This document shows positions 32,927 through 40,627 of a DNA stretch of 64,000 bases, piece after piece. Source of the DNA: Anaerofilum sp. An201 (GTDB taxonomy: Bacteria; Bacillota; Clostridia; Oscillospirales; Ruminococcaceae); the NCBI RefSeq assembly GCF_002160015.1, contig NZ_NFJT01000001.1, positions 124,001 through 188,000 of the forward strand. The letters run 5' to 3'. The position numbers and the translations under genes are program-made. Position 1 is the first letter of the stretch. Each line of letters opens with the position of its first letter. The notes beneath the pieces were generated by a model. The model was not told the origin of the DNA. It was given only the letters and a program-made list of their open reading frames with translations, and searched no databases.

Positions 32927-33274
32927 CTATTTATCATAGTGCCGTTGTCTCATCGACTCTTTCATTGCACGAACCAAGTCAGTGATCAGCCGAAGTTCTT
33001 TCGGGGTGCAATCCCGGGAAAGCCGTACTAATTCTCCTTCAAAGGCTTCCCGCTCATATTGAAGGCTATCACACAGAAGGTCATCCGTCGTACAGCTCAG
33101 CGCGTTTGCAATCTTCACCAATGAATTGAGGCCGACTTTCGACACGCCACGCTCAATATGGGAAATATTTGACGGCTCAAGTTCCACCAGCTCGGCCAGC
33201 GCATTCTGCGTCAGTCTCTTTTCTCTTCGCCGCGCGCGGATGCGTTCGCCCAACGCTATATAATCTAAATCCAT
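32927..33274 (-). CDS. XRE family regulator
   Basis: A 115-residue Cro/C1-type repressor. The HTH at about residues 8-65 is typical: LGERIRARRREKRLTQNALAEL, then EPSNISHIERGVSKVGLNSLVKIANALSC. The C-terminal 45 residues are helical and acidic, probably for dimerisation. The start MDLDYIAL is preceded by GAGGTGATAGG. It is divergent from the SLOG gene and convergent with the segregation genes. An inverted repeat in the divergent gap is a candidate operator. Confidence 0.9.
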   Translation of the reverse strand: MDLDYIALGERIRARRREKRLTQNALAELVELEPSNISHIERGVSKVGLNSLVKIANALSCTTDDLLCDSLQYEREAFEGELVRLSRDCTPKELRLITDLVRAMKESMRQRHYDK

Positions 33275-33301
33275 CCTATCACCTCGCAATAATGTGATTG
33301 T

Positions 33302-33350
33302 AGCCCCTTTTAGGAGGTGGTAGAATAATACTGTACTCTTAATAGGGGCT
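33302..33350. promoter_or_regulatory. divergent control region with inverted repeat
   Basis: Arms AGCCCCT and AGGGGCT are separated by 35 bases that include TAGAAT and TAATAT-like hexamers. The segment lies between the divergent XRE and SLOG genes and may be the repressor-binding and promoter region. Confidence 0.4.
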
Positions 33351-33373
33351 TTATTCATATTAGAGGTGAGATT

Positions 33374-33922
33374 ATGGAAATGAAGTCATGTGCCATCACC
33401 GGTCACAGACCCAGCCGGTTTAAATGGAAGTACCGTGAGGACAATGCTGGCTGCCGTCGACTAAAGAAACGGCTGCAAGAGCAAATCATTGCGCTCTATG
33501 AACAGGGTGTCCGATATTTCTGGGTCGGCGGCACCCTCGGTGTGGACATGTGGGCCAGCGAGATCTTGTTGAAATTAAAGCAAACTGTGCAATACAGCGA
33601 TCTGGAACTGCATTTGGCACTGCCTTTCACCGGCTACACTGACGAGTGGGGACAAAGCAGCCAGCGGCGAATGAATGCTATTATCAAAGACTGTAGCAGT
33701 TTTGTTATAGCAGGGATCGCAGATAAAGCCGCTGAAGGCTATAAAAAAAGGAATTACTATATGGTAGATCATGCCGATTACCTTCTAGCTGTTTACGACA
33801 ATAATCGGAGCGTCCGAAGCGGAACTGGTATGACAGTCAACTATGCCAGAAAACGAGGGCTGTCGATCATATTGATCCACCCAGACACCGGATCTGTATG
33901 CCACCTAACAAAGGATTGCTAA
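33374..33922 (+). CDS. SLOG-family (DUF1273/YspA-like) nucleotide-binding protein
   Basis: A 182-residue SLOG protein. The family features are MKSCAITGHRP at the N-terminus, GVRYFWVGGTLGVDMWASE with the glycine-rich loop, and the RNYYMVDHADYLLAVYDNN-RSVRSGT segment near 138-160. Such Rossmann-like domains bind nucleotide-derived ligands and are found in YpsA, DprA and many phage or conflict systems. RBS GAGGTGAG precedes ATG. It is divergent from an XRE gene and followed by a long non-coding region. Its ligand is unknown. Confidence 0.88.
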   Translation: MEMKSCAITGHRPSRFKWKYREDNAGCRRLKKRLQEQIIALYEQGVRYFWVGGTLGVDMWASEILLKLKQTVQYSDLELHLALPFTGYTDEWGQSSQRRMNAIIKDCSSFVIAGIADKAAEGYKKRNYYMVDHADYLLAVYDNNRSVRSGTGMTVNYARKRGLSIILIHPDTGSVCHLTKDC

Positions 33923-34591
33923 GATATCTCGTAATTTGCATAAAATTTATCACTCTATTTGTTCTAAATTTGTTGATGTACTTTCCAAAAGCAGTAAATA
34001 TATAGGTATTAGCAGACTACAACGTGGTAGAAAGCCGGTCAAGAAAAGAATTTGCCAATGCTATGGGTGTTTATTGACCATAGATGTTTTACATTACGGA
34101 AAAACAAGGCAAAGAGGTATACAATATTCATCGAAACGGCTGTACGTAGAGGTCTGTTTGCTATCAAAAAAAGACATGCCATGCTGAAAGAACAGCATTG
34201 AGATTAGTAAAAAAGTGTTGTAAAATAAATAAAAAGCCCCTTTTTTCTATCCTCAGCACCTATAGTTCCAAATAGTAGAACACATATTTTTCTATAAACG
34301 CAAACCTTACGGGCTTCGGGATTGCCAGTTTATCGTATTATGAAAGGAGGATGCAGAACAGCTAGTATTCGACATCTTATGACGATGCAGTACAATGGTC
34401 ACCTTTTCAACTGATGCTCCCATGTAAGCATCAGCGGGCATTCAAGAAATGTAAAAACACAATATAAGACAAAGATACTCATGACCCCCATTTTAATACA
34501 TACTATTGCTGATAATGGGCCTTTGCAGAACAAAACATTGGTATATCCCCCAGTATTATTGGGGTGCTTATTAGGTCAGTGATCGACAATC

Positions 34592-34667
34592 TTGATTCAA
34601 CAGACTGAAAAGCAGTCTGTTGTCAAGCGGCAATATGCTCCTTCTGAACGGCATATTGCCGCTTTTT
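34592..34667 (+). terminator. tandem hairpins ending in a strong intrinsic terminator
   Basis: Hairpin 1: nine-base perfect arms AACAGACTG/CAGTCTGTT around AAAAG, extended by TTGA/TCAA. Hairpin 2 starts immediately after it: twelve-base perfect arms GCGGCAATATGC/GCATATTGCCGC and a T5 tail. The strength of the second and its distance from any gene suggest attenuation of a leader transcript. Confidence 0.75.
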
Positions 34668-35093
34668 GTATAAATTCTGCCACAACACTCCTTTTCAACA
34701 AAGCTGCTTAGAGACGGGGAGTGTCATTCCTCTGGCTATTGCTTATTGACCTTTACGATAACACTCCACTACTCAAAAGAACAGGCCAGACAAAACTAAA
34801 TAGTTTCGGCAGGGTGGCGAAACACATCGCCAAATCCAACCCCTGAAGGAGATGATGTACGCTGCCCGTGTGCCGGACGCATGAGCGGACAAAGGGATAT
34901 GTATGCTATGATGAGCGTCATCTATCGCATTCGGATGTTCCATTGTCTTATTCAGCCCCGTCACACCGCTTTCAAGACAAAGAGAAGACCTTCGACTTTT
35001 CTGTGCGCAAATCATGCCCGAGAAGTGTGTACAAAAGGCGATAAACCTCCGCCTGCCAGTCTTCTTTGCGGACTTTTTATAGATGTTCCTCTT

Positions 35094-35136
35094 AAAGTGG
35101 CCGAATGCATGAAACCATGCTATCTCGGCCGCTTTT
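35094..35136 (+). terminator. nested hairpin with T-tail upstream of the sigma-like gene
   Basis: Outer arms AAAGTGGCCGA/TCGGCCGCTTT (one mismatch) enclose an inner GCATG/CATGC hairpin around AAAC, then TTTTGC. It lies 87 bp before the sigma-like gene. Confidence 0.55.
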
Positions 35137-35222
35137 GCTTTGCACTAAGACACCGCGTTCACTGCCGTGATCCCCCTTTCTTCTGAGTTCCCGAAAGACT
35201 TAGAAGAAATGGAGGATACATT

Positions 35223-35639
35223 ATGTGGCATAGAAATGATGGTGCCAGCGAGGCGAATATTATACAGAACAAATTCACCGCTTATTTGATTACTGCGGTT
35301 GCTAATCGAAAAGCTGCGTACATGAATAAGCTCAAAGCCCATAGGCGTGCTATGGAATTTCTTGAGCGTTGCGGAGCGGAGGTTGAAACGTACGCAGAAT
35401 TCAACTTGGATGAGGGGCTGCCCTTGATGGAACAAATTGAAAATCCATTGCTTTTACAGGCGCTGCTGCAGATCAAGGATTGGGAACGACATATTTTGCT
35501 GGCGCGGCTTCTTGATGAGCGGAGCTTCATTGAGCTGTCCAAAAATCTCGGCGTCAGCTATAAGGCGGTCTCCAACTCCTACTACCGGTTGATATTAAAA
35601 CTGCGGCGCATGATGAAAGGGGATGCTATGGATGACTGA
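35223..35639 (+). CDS. sigma-70-like protein (conjugative transposon type)
   Basis: A 138-residue protein whose C-terminal half resembles sigma region 4: RHILLARLLDERSFIELSKNLGVSYKAVSNSYYRLILKLRRMM, a helix-turn-helix with the ELSKNLGVS pattern. The N-terminal half is helical and acidic with basic patches. It is similar in size and position to the Tn916 orf7-type sigma-like regulators that control excision and transfer of conjugative transposons. The next gene, which overlaps it by eight bases, is of the orf8 type. ATG 35223 follows GAAATGGAGGATACATT. It may drive genes of this element; the dependent promoters are not known. Confidence 0.8.
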   Translation: MWHRNDGASEANIIQNKFTAYLITAVANRKAAYMNKLKAHRRAMEFLERCGAEVETYAEFNLDEGLPLMEQIENPLLLQALLQIKDWERHILLARLLDERSFIELSKNLGVSYKAVSNSYYRLILKLRRMMKGDAMDD

Positions 35640-35823
35640 TTTCAAAACACTGCTACTCCGAGCAAAGGAGAATGACCAAGCCGCCTTTGAGGAAATTCTT
35701 GCAATGTACCGGCCATTGCTGCTAAAGGAATCCATTATCAACGGAAGAATGGATATGGATGAAGATCTGTTTCAAGAATTGAGCTTGACCCTTTTCCGCT
35801 GCATCCAAACAATCAAAATCTGA
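35632..35823 (+). CDS. HTH_16 conjugative-transposon-like small regulator
   Basis: A 63-residue protein: MTDFKTLLLRAKENDQAAFEEILAMYRPLL, then KESIINGRMDMDEDLFQELSLTLFRCIQTIKI. This is the pattern of the helix-turn-helix conjugative-transposon-like domain (Tn916 orf8 type), which also resembles sigma region 2. ATG 35632 is favoured over 35623 because AAAGGGG then has normal spacing. It overlaps the sigma-like gene and is followed by a strong terminator, so the pair forms its own unit. Confidence 0.82.
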   Translation: MTDFKTLLLRAKENDQAAFEEILAMYRPLLLKESIINGRMDMDEDLFQELSLTLFRCIQTIKI

Positions 35824-35841
35824 ATCTAATTCAGTGTAATG

Positions 35842-35872
35842 AAAAAGGCCCCCAGACTCTGGGGACCTTTTT
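35842..35872 (+). terminator. intrinsic terminator after the sigma-like/HTH pair
   Basis: Arms AAAAAGG-CCCCAG and CTGGGG-CCTTTTT (with single mismatches) form a strong bidirectional-type terminator 20 bases after the stop. Confidence 0.9.
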
Positions 35873-36062
35873 CCCTGTATTGAATTTCTGTTTTTGGCAT
35901 CCCTGAAAACATGACTGTCACTGCCAGTTTTCAAGCAAGCACACAAATACAAAGCAGTGTCTAGCTTTATCAAAAGTGTTATTTAACTGTACCCTATTTA
36001 AAATGTTGGTCAATTTTTTCACATCCGCATATTTGTAAAGATGCTTTTTCAACAGTGCTATA

Positions 36063-36100
36063 TTGACTTTAAGCTCTTTACGAAGTATAATTAATTATAC
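36063..36100 (+). promoter_or_regulatory. promoter of the AbrB-like gene with palindromic operator
   Basis: TTGACT (36063-36068), a 17-base spacer and TATAAT (36086-36091) form a near-consensus sigma-A promoter. The perfect 16-base palindrome GTATAATTAATTATAC (36085-36100) covers the -10 box and start site, well placed for autorepression by the AbrB-like protein encoded 34 bases downstream. Confidence 0.75.
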
Positions 36101-36133
36101 AAATCATACTTGTTTCACGGAGGAGAACTGAAC

Positions 36134-36334
36134 ATGGAAAAGTCGGAAGGAAAATATGCATGGACTGTGACGGTTGGTGAAAAAGGACAAATCGTAATTC
36201 CTAAGCAAGCCCGAGAGATTTTCAAAATAAATCCAGGAGATACACTGATGATTTTGGGAGACGAAAGCAGAGGGTTGGCTATCCCGCCCAAAAGTGCATT
36301 TGCTCAATTTGCGGCCACTATTTTTGAAACATAA
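36134..36334 (+). CDS. AbrB/SpoVT-type DNA-binding protein
   Basis: A 66-residue swapped-hairpin AbrB-type regulator: TVTVGEKGQIVIPKQAREIFKINPGDTLMILGDESRGLAI, the complete fold (residues 10-50), with the conserved GQIVIPK and PGD motifs. GGAGGAGAACTGAAC precedes ATG 36134. Such proteins repress transition-state genes or act as antitoxins, but no toxin gene follows. The gene stands upstream of the LuxR-type regulator, 350 bp away, and could control that block or only itself through the palindromic promoter. Confidence 0.9.
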   Translation: MEKSEGKYAWTVTVGEKGQIVIPKQAREIFKINPGDTLMILGDESRGLAIPPKSAFAQFAATIFET

Positions 36335-36688
36335 GCAGATGAAGAAAAGGGCGAATAAGATTCTATGAGTCATGCTTTTTGTTTGTTTTTAATGGTGTTG
36401 GTATATTAGTCGGCATTTCTGAGAGATAAAAATATTTCTGTATCTGACAGAATATCTTGTACCATATATCCATATATCCATGTAAACAAGTAATTCCGGT
36501 GGAAGTTACAACTGCTTCATCGTTTTATAACACTAACTTGTGATCTCTCCGTAAGTGGAGTTTGATGAATATAATATCACCCTCTTCCTAATGGGCGTTA
36601 ACAATATACAGCCTATATCTCCTATAATGGTGAATATAAGAGAGTGTGTGATGAGACCATGCGTATTGCATAAAGTGAAGGAGAATCT
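36335..36688 (+). other. intergenic region before the LuxR-type gene, with a candidate promoter
   Basis: 354 bp, AT-rich. A candidate promoter is TTAACA at 36598-36603, 19-base spacer, TATAAT at 36623-36628. No gene is visible; short frames lack ribosome-binding sites. Confidence 0.4.
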
Positions 36689-38155
36689 ATGAAGACAAGG
36701 GGATTGAGAACACCAGCATCCATCAATGCCATATTGCTGTTGAGCATATTTACATTCGTCTTTTTAGGCGTGGAGTATCTTTATGTCAATATGATGTCTC
36801 GTATGGTTGGTGAGGATCAGACAGTGATTGCTCAAAATTACGCACTCGGTATCAGCGTTTTGGGATTTATCTTGTATCCGGTTTTGAATCGGGCGGTTCA
36901 TGAACGGTTCAAAGCCCTACTTACCTTTTCTACCGTTCTGGTCTCCATCATCTGCATTTTTCTAATCCAGCAACATATCTCATACGCCATTACCCTAACA
37001 GCAGGGTTGATTTTGTTTTTTCTGATGGGGCTTTTCGGCAGTTCGGCTCACTATTTGGCTGTCTGTACCATCCATGGGGAGCGAACACTGGCCCGGCTGG
37101 TGGGTTTTGCCTATGCGGGCGGTATTCTTCTGCAATATATCAATAACAACTTAATCAACATAGAAATTGCCGAAGCGGTCATTCTTTCTGTTTTTCTAGC
37201 AGTGCTGAGCGTTCTGTTTATACGGACGAGGCATGTTTTTCGCGTGGAATTGATGGGTGAAGAGAAAACTTTATCTAAAGCGTTGGAGAAAACAAACGGC
37301 CCAATACAGAAAAAAATAACGACGGGCTTACTCCTGGTCTTTCTAGTGGCCCTGATGGCCTGCGTATTCAGCACATTGGACAACGCAATCACCTTAGGCC
37401 ATGCTGCAGGCGCAATGGATATCGGGCAATGGCCCCGCATTCTGCTGGCGCTGAGCGGCCTGGCGGCAGGCTTTCTCTTTGATATTCGGAACAGAAAATA
37501 CATGACGCTTATGATGTACTGCGTAATGGTATTCTCTGTTCTGTGTGTGATAATACTTCGGTGGGGCGGCCCATTTTTGACCGGAGTAGTGATCGCCTAT
37601 ATAGCTTCCGGATTTTTTGTTGTGTTTTTTACCACTAGCTTTTTAGAATTTGCGGCTTGCATGCGTATACCAGATCTCTGGGCAGGCATGGGACGGGCGG
37701 TGAATAACCTTGTGGCGGCGCTGATTACCAACAGCTCAGTAACTCTGCTCCTTTCAGGCAGAAACCTCACACTGGTCATCTTCATGCTGGTGTTGTTTGT
37801 TGCTGTCAGTATTCTGATGTTTGCCCATACGACTAGATCCCATACGGCATTGGCCCCGCCCGAGGCCCCGGCAACAGGATACACGCCAAAAGAAAAGTTT
37901 TCTTCCTTTGCAAGTCTTTTTTCATTGACCGACCGAGAGCAGGATGTTCTGCAGTATCTTCTGGTTTCCGATAGCAGTGTGCAGGATATCGCGCAGCAGA
38001 TGGCGATCTCAAGACCCGTACTGTACCGCCATATTAGCAGTCTCAATGAAAAAACAGGTACCAAAAGCCGAATCGGCCTGTTGCAATTTTATTATGAGTG
38101 GATTCCGGAAAAAGAAGACGCCGCCCTTGAAAAAAGCCCGGATTTTAGGGCTTGA
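36689..38155 (+). CDS. membrane-embedded LuxR family regulator
   Basis: A 488-residue protein with about twelve hydrophobic segments over residues 1-400 in an MFS-like pattern (for example AILLLSIFTFVFLGVEYLYV and ITLTAGLILFFLMGLFGSS). A C-terminal LuxR/GerE HTH follows at about 415-475: SLTDREQDVLQYLLVSDSSVQDIAQQMAISRPVLYRHISSL, then KTGTKSRIGLLQFYYE. It would sense a membrane or exported signal through the transporter-like part and bind DNA in the cytoplasm. No receiver or kinase domain is present, so it is a one-component regulator. It directly precedes the block of secreted proteins and is the likely regulator of it. GGAG sits 6-8 bases before the ATG. Confidence 0.85.
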   Translation: MKTRGLRTPASINAILLLSIFTFVFLGVEYLYVNMMSRMVGEDQTVIAQNYALGISVLGFILYPVLNRAVHERFKALLTFSTVLVSIICIFLIQQHISYAITLTAGLILFFLMGLFGSSAHYLAVCTIHGERTLARLVGFAYAGGILLQYINNNLINIEIAEAVILSVFLAVLSVLFIRTRHVFRVELMGEEKTLSKALEKTNGPIQKKITTGLLLVFLVALMACVFSTLDNAITLGHAAGAMDIGQWPRILLALSGLAAGFLFDIRNRKYMTLMMYCVMVFSVLCVIILRWGGPFLTGVVIAYIASGFFVVFFTTSFLEFAACMRIPDLWAGMGRAVNNLVAALITNSSVTLLLSGRNLTLVIFMLVLFVAVSILMFAHTTRSHTALAPPEAPATGYTPKEKFSSFASLFSLTDREQDVLQYLLVSDSSVQDIAQQMAISRPVLYRHISSLNEKTGTKSRIGLLQFYYEWIPEKEDAALEKSPDFRA

Positions 38156-38464
38156 GACAAATGCAACCCCTTGTTATCTCAGAAAAAACAGCATAAAAAC
38201 CAAAAAAGAGATGAATGTAACCTTATATTTTAGGATACTCCATGCTATTCTCTGTTTAAGGGACTGGCGCGGAGATCTGAAAAGCGGTATAGCGCTGTGT
38301 CAGAATTTCTGGTGCGGCGCTATTTTATTTGCGCAGAAGTTTTCTGCAAACAAGAAACCGGAAGGAGTGGATATAAAGATGTAAAACAATCCTGTGAAAT
38401 CACTATTTCAGCAAATTTTACGTTTCTATCTAAAGCGTTTGTATGGATCAGGAGGACTTATGGT
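38156..38464 (+). other. gap between LuxR-type gene and the lipoprotein gene
   Basis: 309 bp. A weak TGAGA-CAA/TTG-TCTCA hairpin follows the LuxR stop (38152-38181) before an A-run. An open frame covers the right half, but its residues are atypical and it lacks a ribosome-binding site until the lipoprotein start. The promoter of the secreted-protein block probably lies here. Confidence 0.35.
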
Positions 38465-39661
38465 ATGAAAAAGTTGAGGCGGACAAAATTTATACTTCTA
38501 CTAGTGGCAGCAGTTTTTCTGACTACCCTTTCCGGATGCGGAGAAGCTGGAGACCTTGCGCAGTCTCAGATCTCTTCGGATTCCAAATTGGAAACCCATC
38601 CTTCGGACACAGAACCAGATACCCCTCCTTCGGAGGAAGCTTTATCTTCATCGAAGGACGAGATCGCCGTCACGCCAACAGCAGCCAAATCGGTCGAACT
38701 GGAGCTGTATGAAACAGCAGATTTCAGTTTGCAAATCCCCAAGGGATGGACGGTAACGAGCGGCGGCACAGGCATGTATCACTCCATCCGGGTCCAGGAT
38801 CCTGCTGAGCCTCTCAACCAGATTTTCGTGCTGCTGAAGGCAGATGCTTTGCTCCACAGTCAGGAGGGAAAGGACGCCTGGGCTTATTATTCCGGGATTT
38901 CAGGCGTCCCCGGAATGCAGATATTTGCCCTGGCACCAGTCCTGTCAACCCCCTCTACTGAGAACTTTTTTAAAATTTTTCCGCAGTATGCAGATTTTGC
39001 TGTGCAGGCTGAGCCGGGTTATACTGGCTATACCTTCCCCCGGTTTGAAGGATTTGCTGTCACCGAGCGTTTCCCGTCAACCGGCGGTTTGAGTGCTTAC
39101 GCACTGAACGATGAGATTCTACGGGCTACCTTTACCGAAGGAGGAAAAGAGGGTGAGGGCATGTTTGCCGCGTCAGTGGTGGATTTCGGAAGTGCTGAGA
39201 TTGCGGCGGGGCCACCAGTAGGATATCAGGTCCCATCGGCGGATGGCGGCTATTATATGGCCTATAATGTGATGGCTGTAACTGCCGTGAAAGATTCTTT
39301 TCTGGAATGGGTCGACATCCTTACGGAGTGCGCAAGGAGCCTGGAATATTCTGAAAGCTATGTAAATGCCGTAAAACAGGCCGGAACTGAAACCGTCGCG
39401 CGGGCTATGGAGTTCAGCCGGAATGCAAACGAGGTGCTAGACGGGATTATGTCCTCCTGGGAAAACCGAAACACCAGTCAGGATATCATCAGTCAAAAGC
39501 AAAGCGATGCAACCCTCGGATACGAGCGTATCTGCGATACCGAAACCGGGGAAATCTACAAAGCGGAAAACGGCTGGAGCGACGGGTATCATGGCGACCG
39601 GTATCAGCTGGTCTCAGAAGACTCGATGTATCTGGAACCCATCAGCGGATATATCGAATGA
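38465..39661 (+). CDS. uncharacterised lipoprotein
   Basis: A 398-residue lipoprotein. The signal peptide MKKLRRTKFILLLVAAVFLTTLSGC has the lipobox LSGC, with Cys25 as the lipidated residue. A Ser, Thr and Pro-rich linker (about 30-65) follows. The rest is a soluble, beta-rich extracellular domain with two similar halves, each containing aromatic and Gly-rich segments (LQIPKGWTVTSGG and VGYQVPSADGGYYMAYN). No known family is recognised. GGAGGACTTATGGT precedes the start. It heads the block of exported proteins controlled, probably, by the LuxR-type gene upstream. Confidence 0.85.
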   Translation: MKKLRRTKFILLLVAAVFLTTLSGCGEAGDLAQSQISSDSKLETHPSDTEPDTPPSEEALSSSKDEIAVTPTAAKSVELELYETADFSLQIPKGWTVTSGGTGMYHSIRVQDPAEPLNQIFVLLKADALLHSQEGKDAWAYYSGISGVPGMQIFALAPVLSTPSTENFFKIFPQYADFAVQAEPGYTGYTFPRFEGFAVTERFPSTGGLSAYALNDEILRATFTEGGKEGEGMFAASVVDFGSAEIAAGPPVGYQVPSADGGYYMAYNVMAVTAVKDSFLEWVDILTECARSLEYSESYVNAVKQAGTETVARAMEFSRNANEVLDGIMSSWENRNTSQDIISQKQSDATLGYERICDTETGEIYKAENGWSDGYHGDRYQLVSEDSMYLEPISGYIE

Positions 39662-39705
39662 CAGCCACAAATAGAGAACCGATAAAGAAAAAAGGAGGCG
39701 CTGAT

Positions 39706-40116
39706 ATGGAAAATGTAAAACGGATCCTTCCCTATGTGAGGCGGTATGTGCTGATGGCGATCTACGATGTGTTGGATGAAGAGAGCATTTCCTATCACAA
39801 GGAAGAAGACGCGATCGTGGCCAGGGCAAAGGTGTATGGAAATATCAGCGTCTTTTCTATTTCTGCCGAGGAAAAGGAGGTAGGAACCGAGCTGAGGGTC
39901 GCGTTGCTGCAGCCATGCGGGGGATTGTCTGAACAGGGAAAAGAACGGACGATGGCCGCTATGTCGGATCGGATCGTACAGTATCTCGAAAATGAGCTTT
40001 TAATGAATCGACCCGTCGAAAGACTGAATCATGAGCCGGAAAACGGCTCTGGAAAACGGCTCTGTCAGATAAACAAAATCATAAGAGAGGAGTATTGTTA
40101 TGGCGTTTCTGGATAA
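39706..40116 (+). CDS. uncharacterised small cytoplasmic protein
   Basis: A 136-residue protein: MENVKRILPYVRRYVLMAIYDVLDEESISYHKEEDAIVARAKV begins an alpha-beta fold of about 100 residues, then a basic, flexible tail. There is no signal peptide or membrane segment, and I do not recognise a family; the size and fold pattern resemble YbjN- or chaperone-like small proteins only in outline. AAAGGAGG lies ten bases before the ATG. It overlaps the zinc-ribbon gene by 17 bases, so the two are translationally coupled, and a cytoplasmic role in the assembly of the secreted products is a possibility. Confidence 0.75.
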   Translation: MENVKRILPYVRRYVLMAIYDVLDEESISYHKEEDAIVARAKVYGNISVFSISAEEKEVGTELRVALLQPCGGLSEQGKERTMAAMSDRIVQYLENELLMNRPVERLNHEPENGSGKRLCQINKIIREEYCYGVSG

Positions 40117-40603
40117 GTTAGGCAGCTTGGCAAAAAATTTGGGGGATAAAACCAACGAAGCGATTGCGATGAGCAAGTTGAACGGAAAAATTACATCGGA
40201 AAAGGCTCTTGCGGAAACAGAGCTGAGAAAAATCGGTGAGTATTATTATGGCCAATTTCTTTCCGGCGGCCAGATAGAGCCAGAGATACTGGAGGCCTGT
40301 CAGTCGGCCAAAGCCCATTACGATGAGGCTGCACATGCACAGTTGGAGATTGACCGAATCCGCGCGGCGGAAGCAGCGCAGGCTGTCACGACGGCCTCGG
40401 CAGGTCCTGTTTGCCCATCCTGCGGGACAGAGAACACAGCGGGAACAAAATTTTGCCGGCAATGTGGAACAAAACTGGTGGCAGAGTCCCCTGCTGTATG
40501 CCCACAATGCGGGGCGGCTGCGGAACCGGGAGTGAAATTCTGCCCGGAATGCGGCACGGCTCTTTCTCAGCCGGAACAAGCCCCTCGGCCAGATGAACAA
40601 TGA
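40100..40603 (+). CDS. double zinc-ribbon protein with coiled-coil N-terminus
   Basis: A 167-residue protein with two parts. Residues 1-95 are helical and charged (LDKLGSLAKNLGDKTNEAIAMSK, then long Ala and Glu-rich helices), likely a coiled coil. Residues 105-155 form two zinc ribbons, CPSCGTENTAGTKFCRQCG and CPQCGAAAEPGVKFCPECG, of the zinc-ribbon_2/DUF7577-like kind often seen in envelope-linked proteins of Clostridia. The start follows AGAGAGGAG. The gene lies between a small coupled protein and the large TPR membrane protein and may link them. Whether it binds nucleic acid or protein is not shown. Confidence 0.85.
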   Translation: MAFLDKLGSLAKNLGDKTNEAIAMSKLNGKITSEKALAETELRKIGEYYYGQFLSGGQIEPEILEACQSAKAHYDEAAHAQLEIDRIRAAEAAQAVTTASAGPVCPSCGTENTAGTKFCRQCGTKLVAESPAVCPQCGAAAEPGVKFCPECGTALSQPEQAPRPDEQ

Positions 40604-40627
40604 CTCCACTGAAAGGAGGCTTTTGCC

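Larger units (their letters stand above)
33923..35222. other. 1.3-kb region without a credible gene, rich in hairpins
   Basis: The first 270 bp (to about 34195) show decayed coding character in mixed frames, such as a piece reading YNVVESRSRKEFANAMGVY then a stop, so a pseudogene remnant is possible. From about 34240 the segment holds a C4T6 run, an isolated AAAGGAGG with a four-codon frame at 34344-34366, a double hairpin/terminator at 34592-34667, and a branched hairpin at 35094-35136. This fits a structured leader RNA or long non-coding RNA ahead of the sigma-like gene. Confidence 0.5.

Noticed and set aside
33374-33922. SLOG protein as DprA or a TIR/SLOG defence effector
   Set aside because: It is a single SLOG domain of the YspA/DUF1273 type with no fused effector and no partner effector gene next to it.
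33936-34187. 83-codon plus-strand frame after the SLOG gene
   Set aside because: No ribosome-binding site, unusual Cys and Arg composition, and other frames in the same DNA look equally like decayed coding; treated as remnant.
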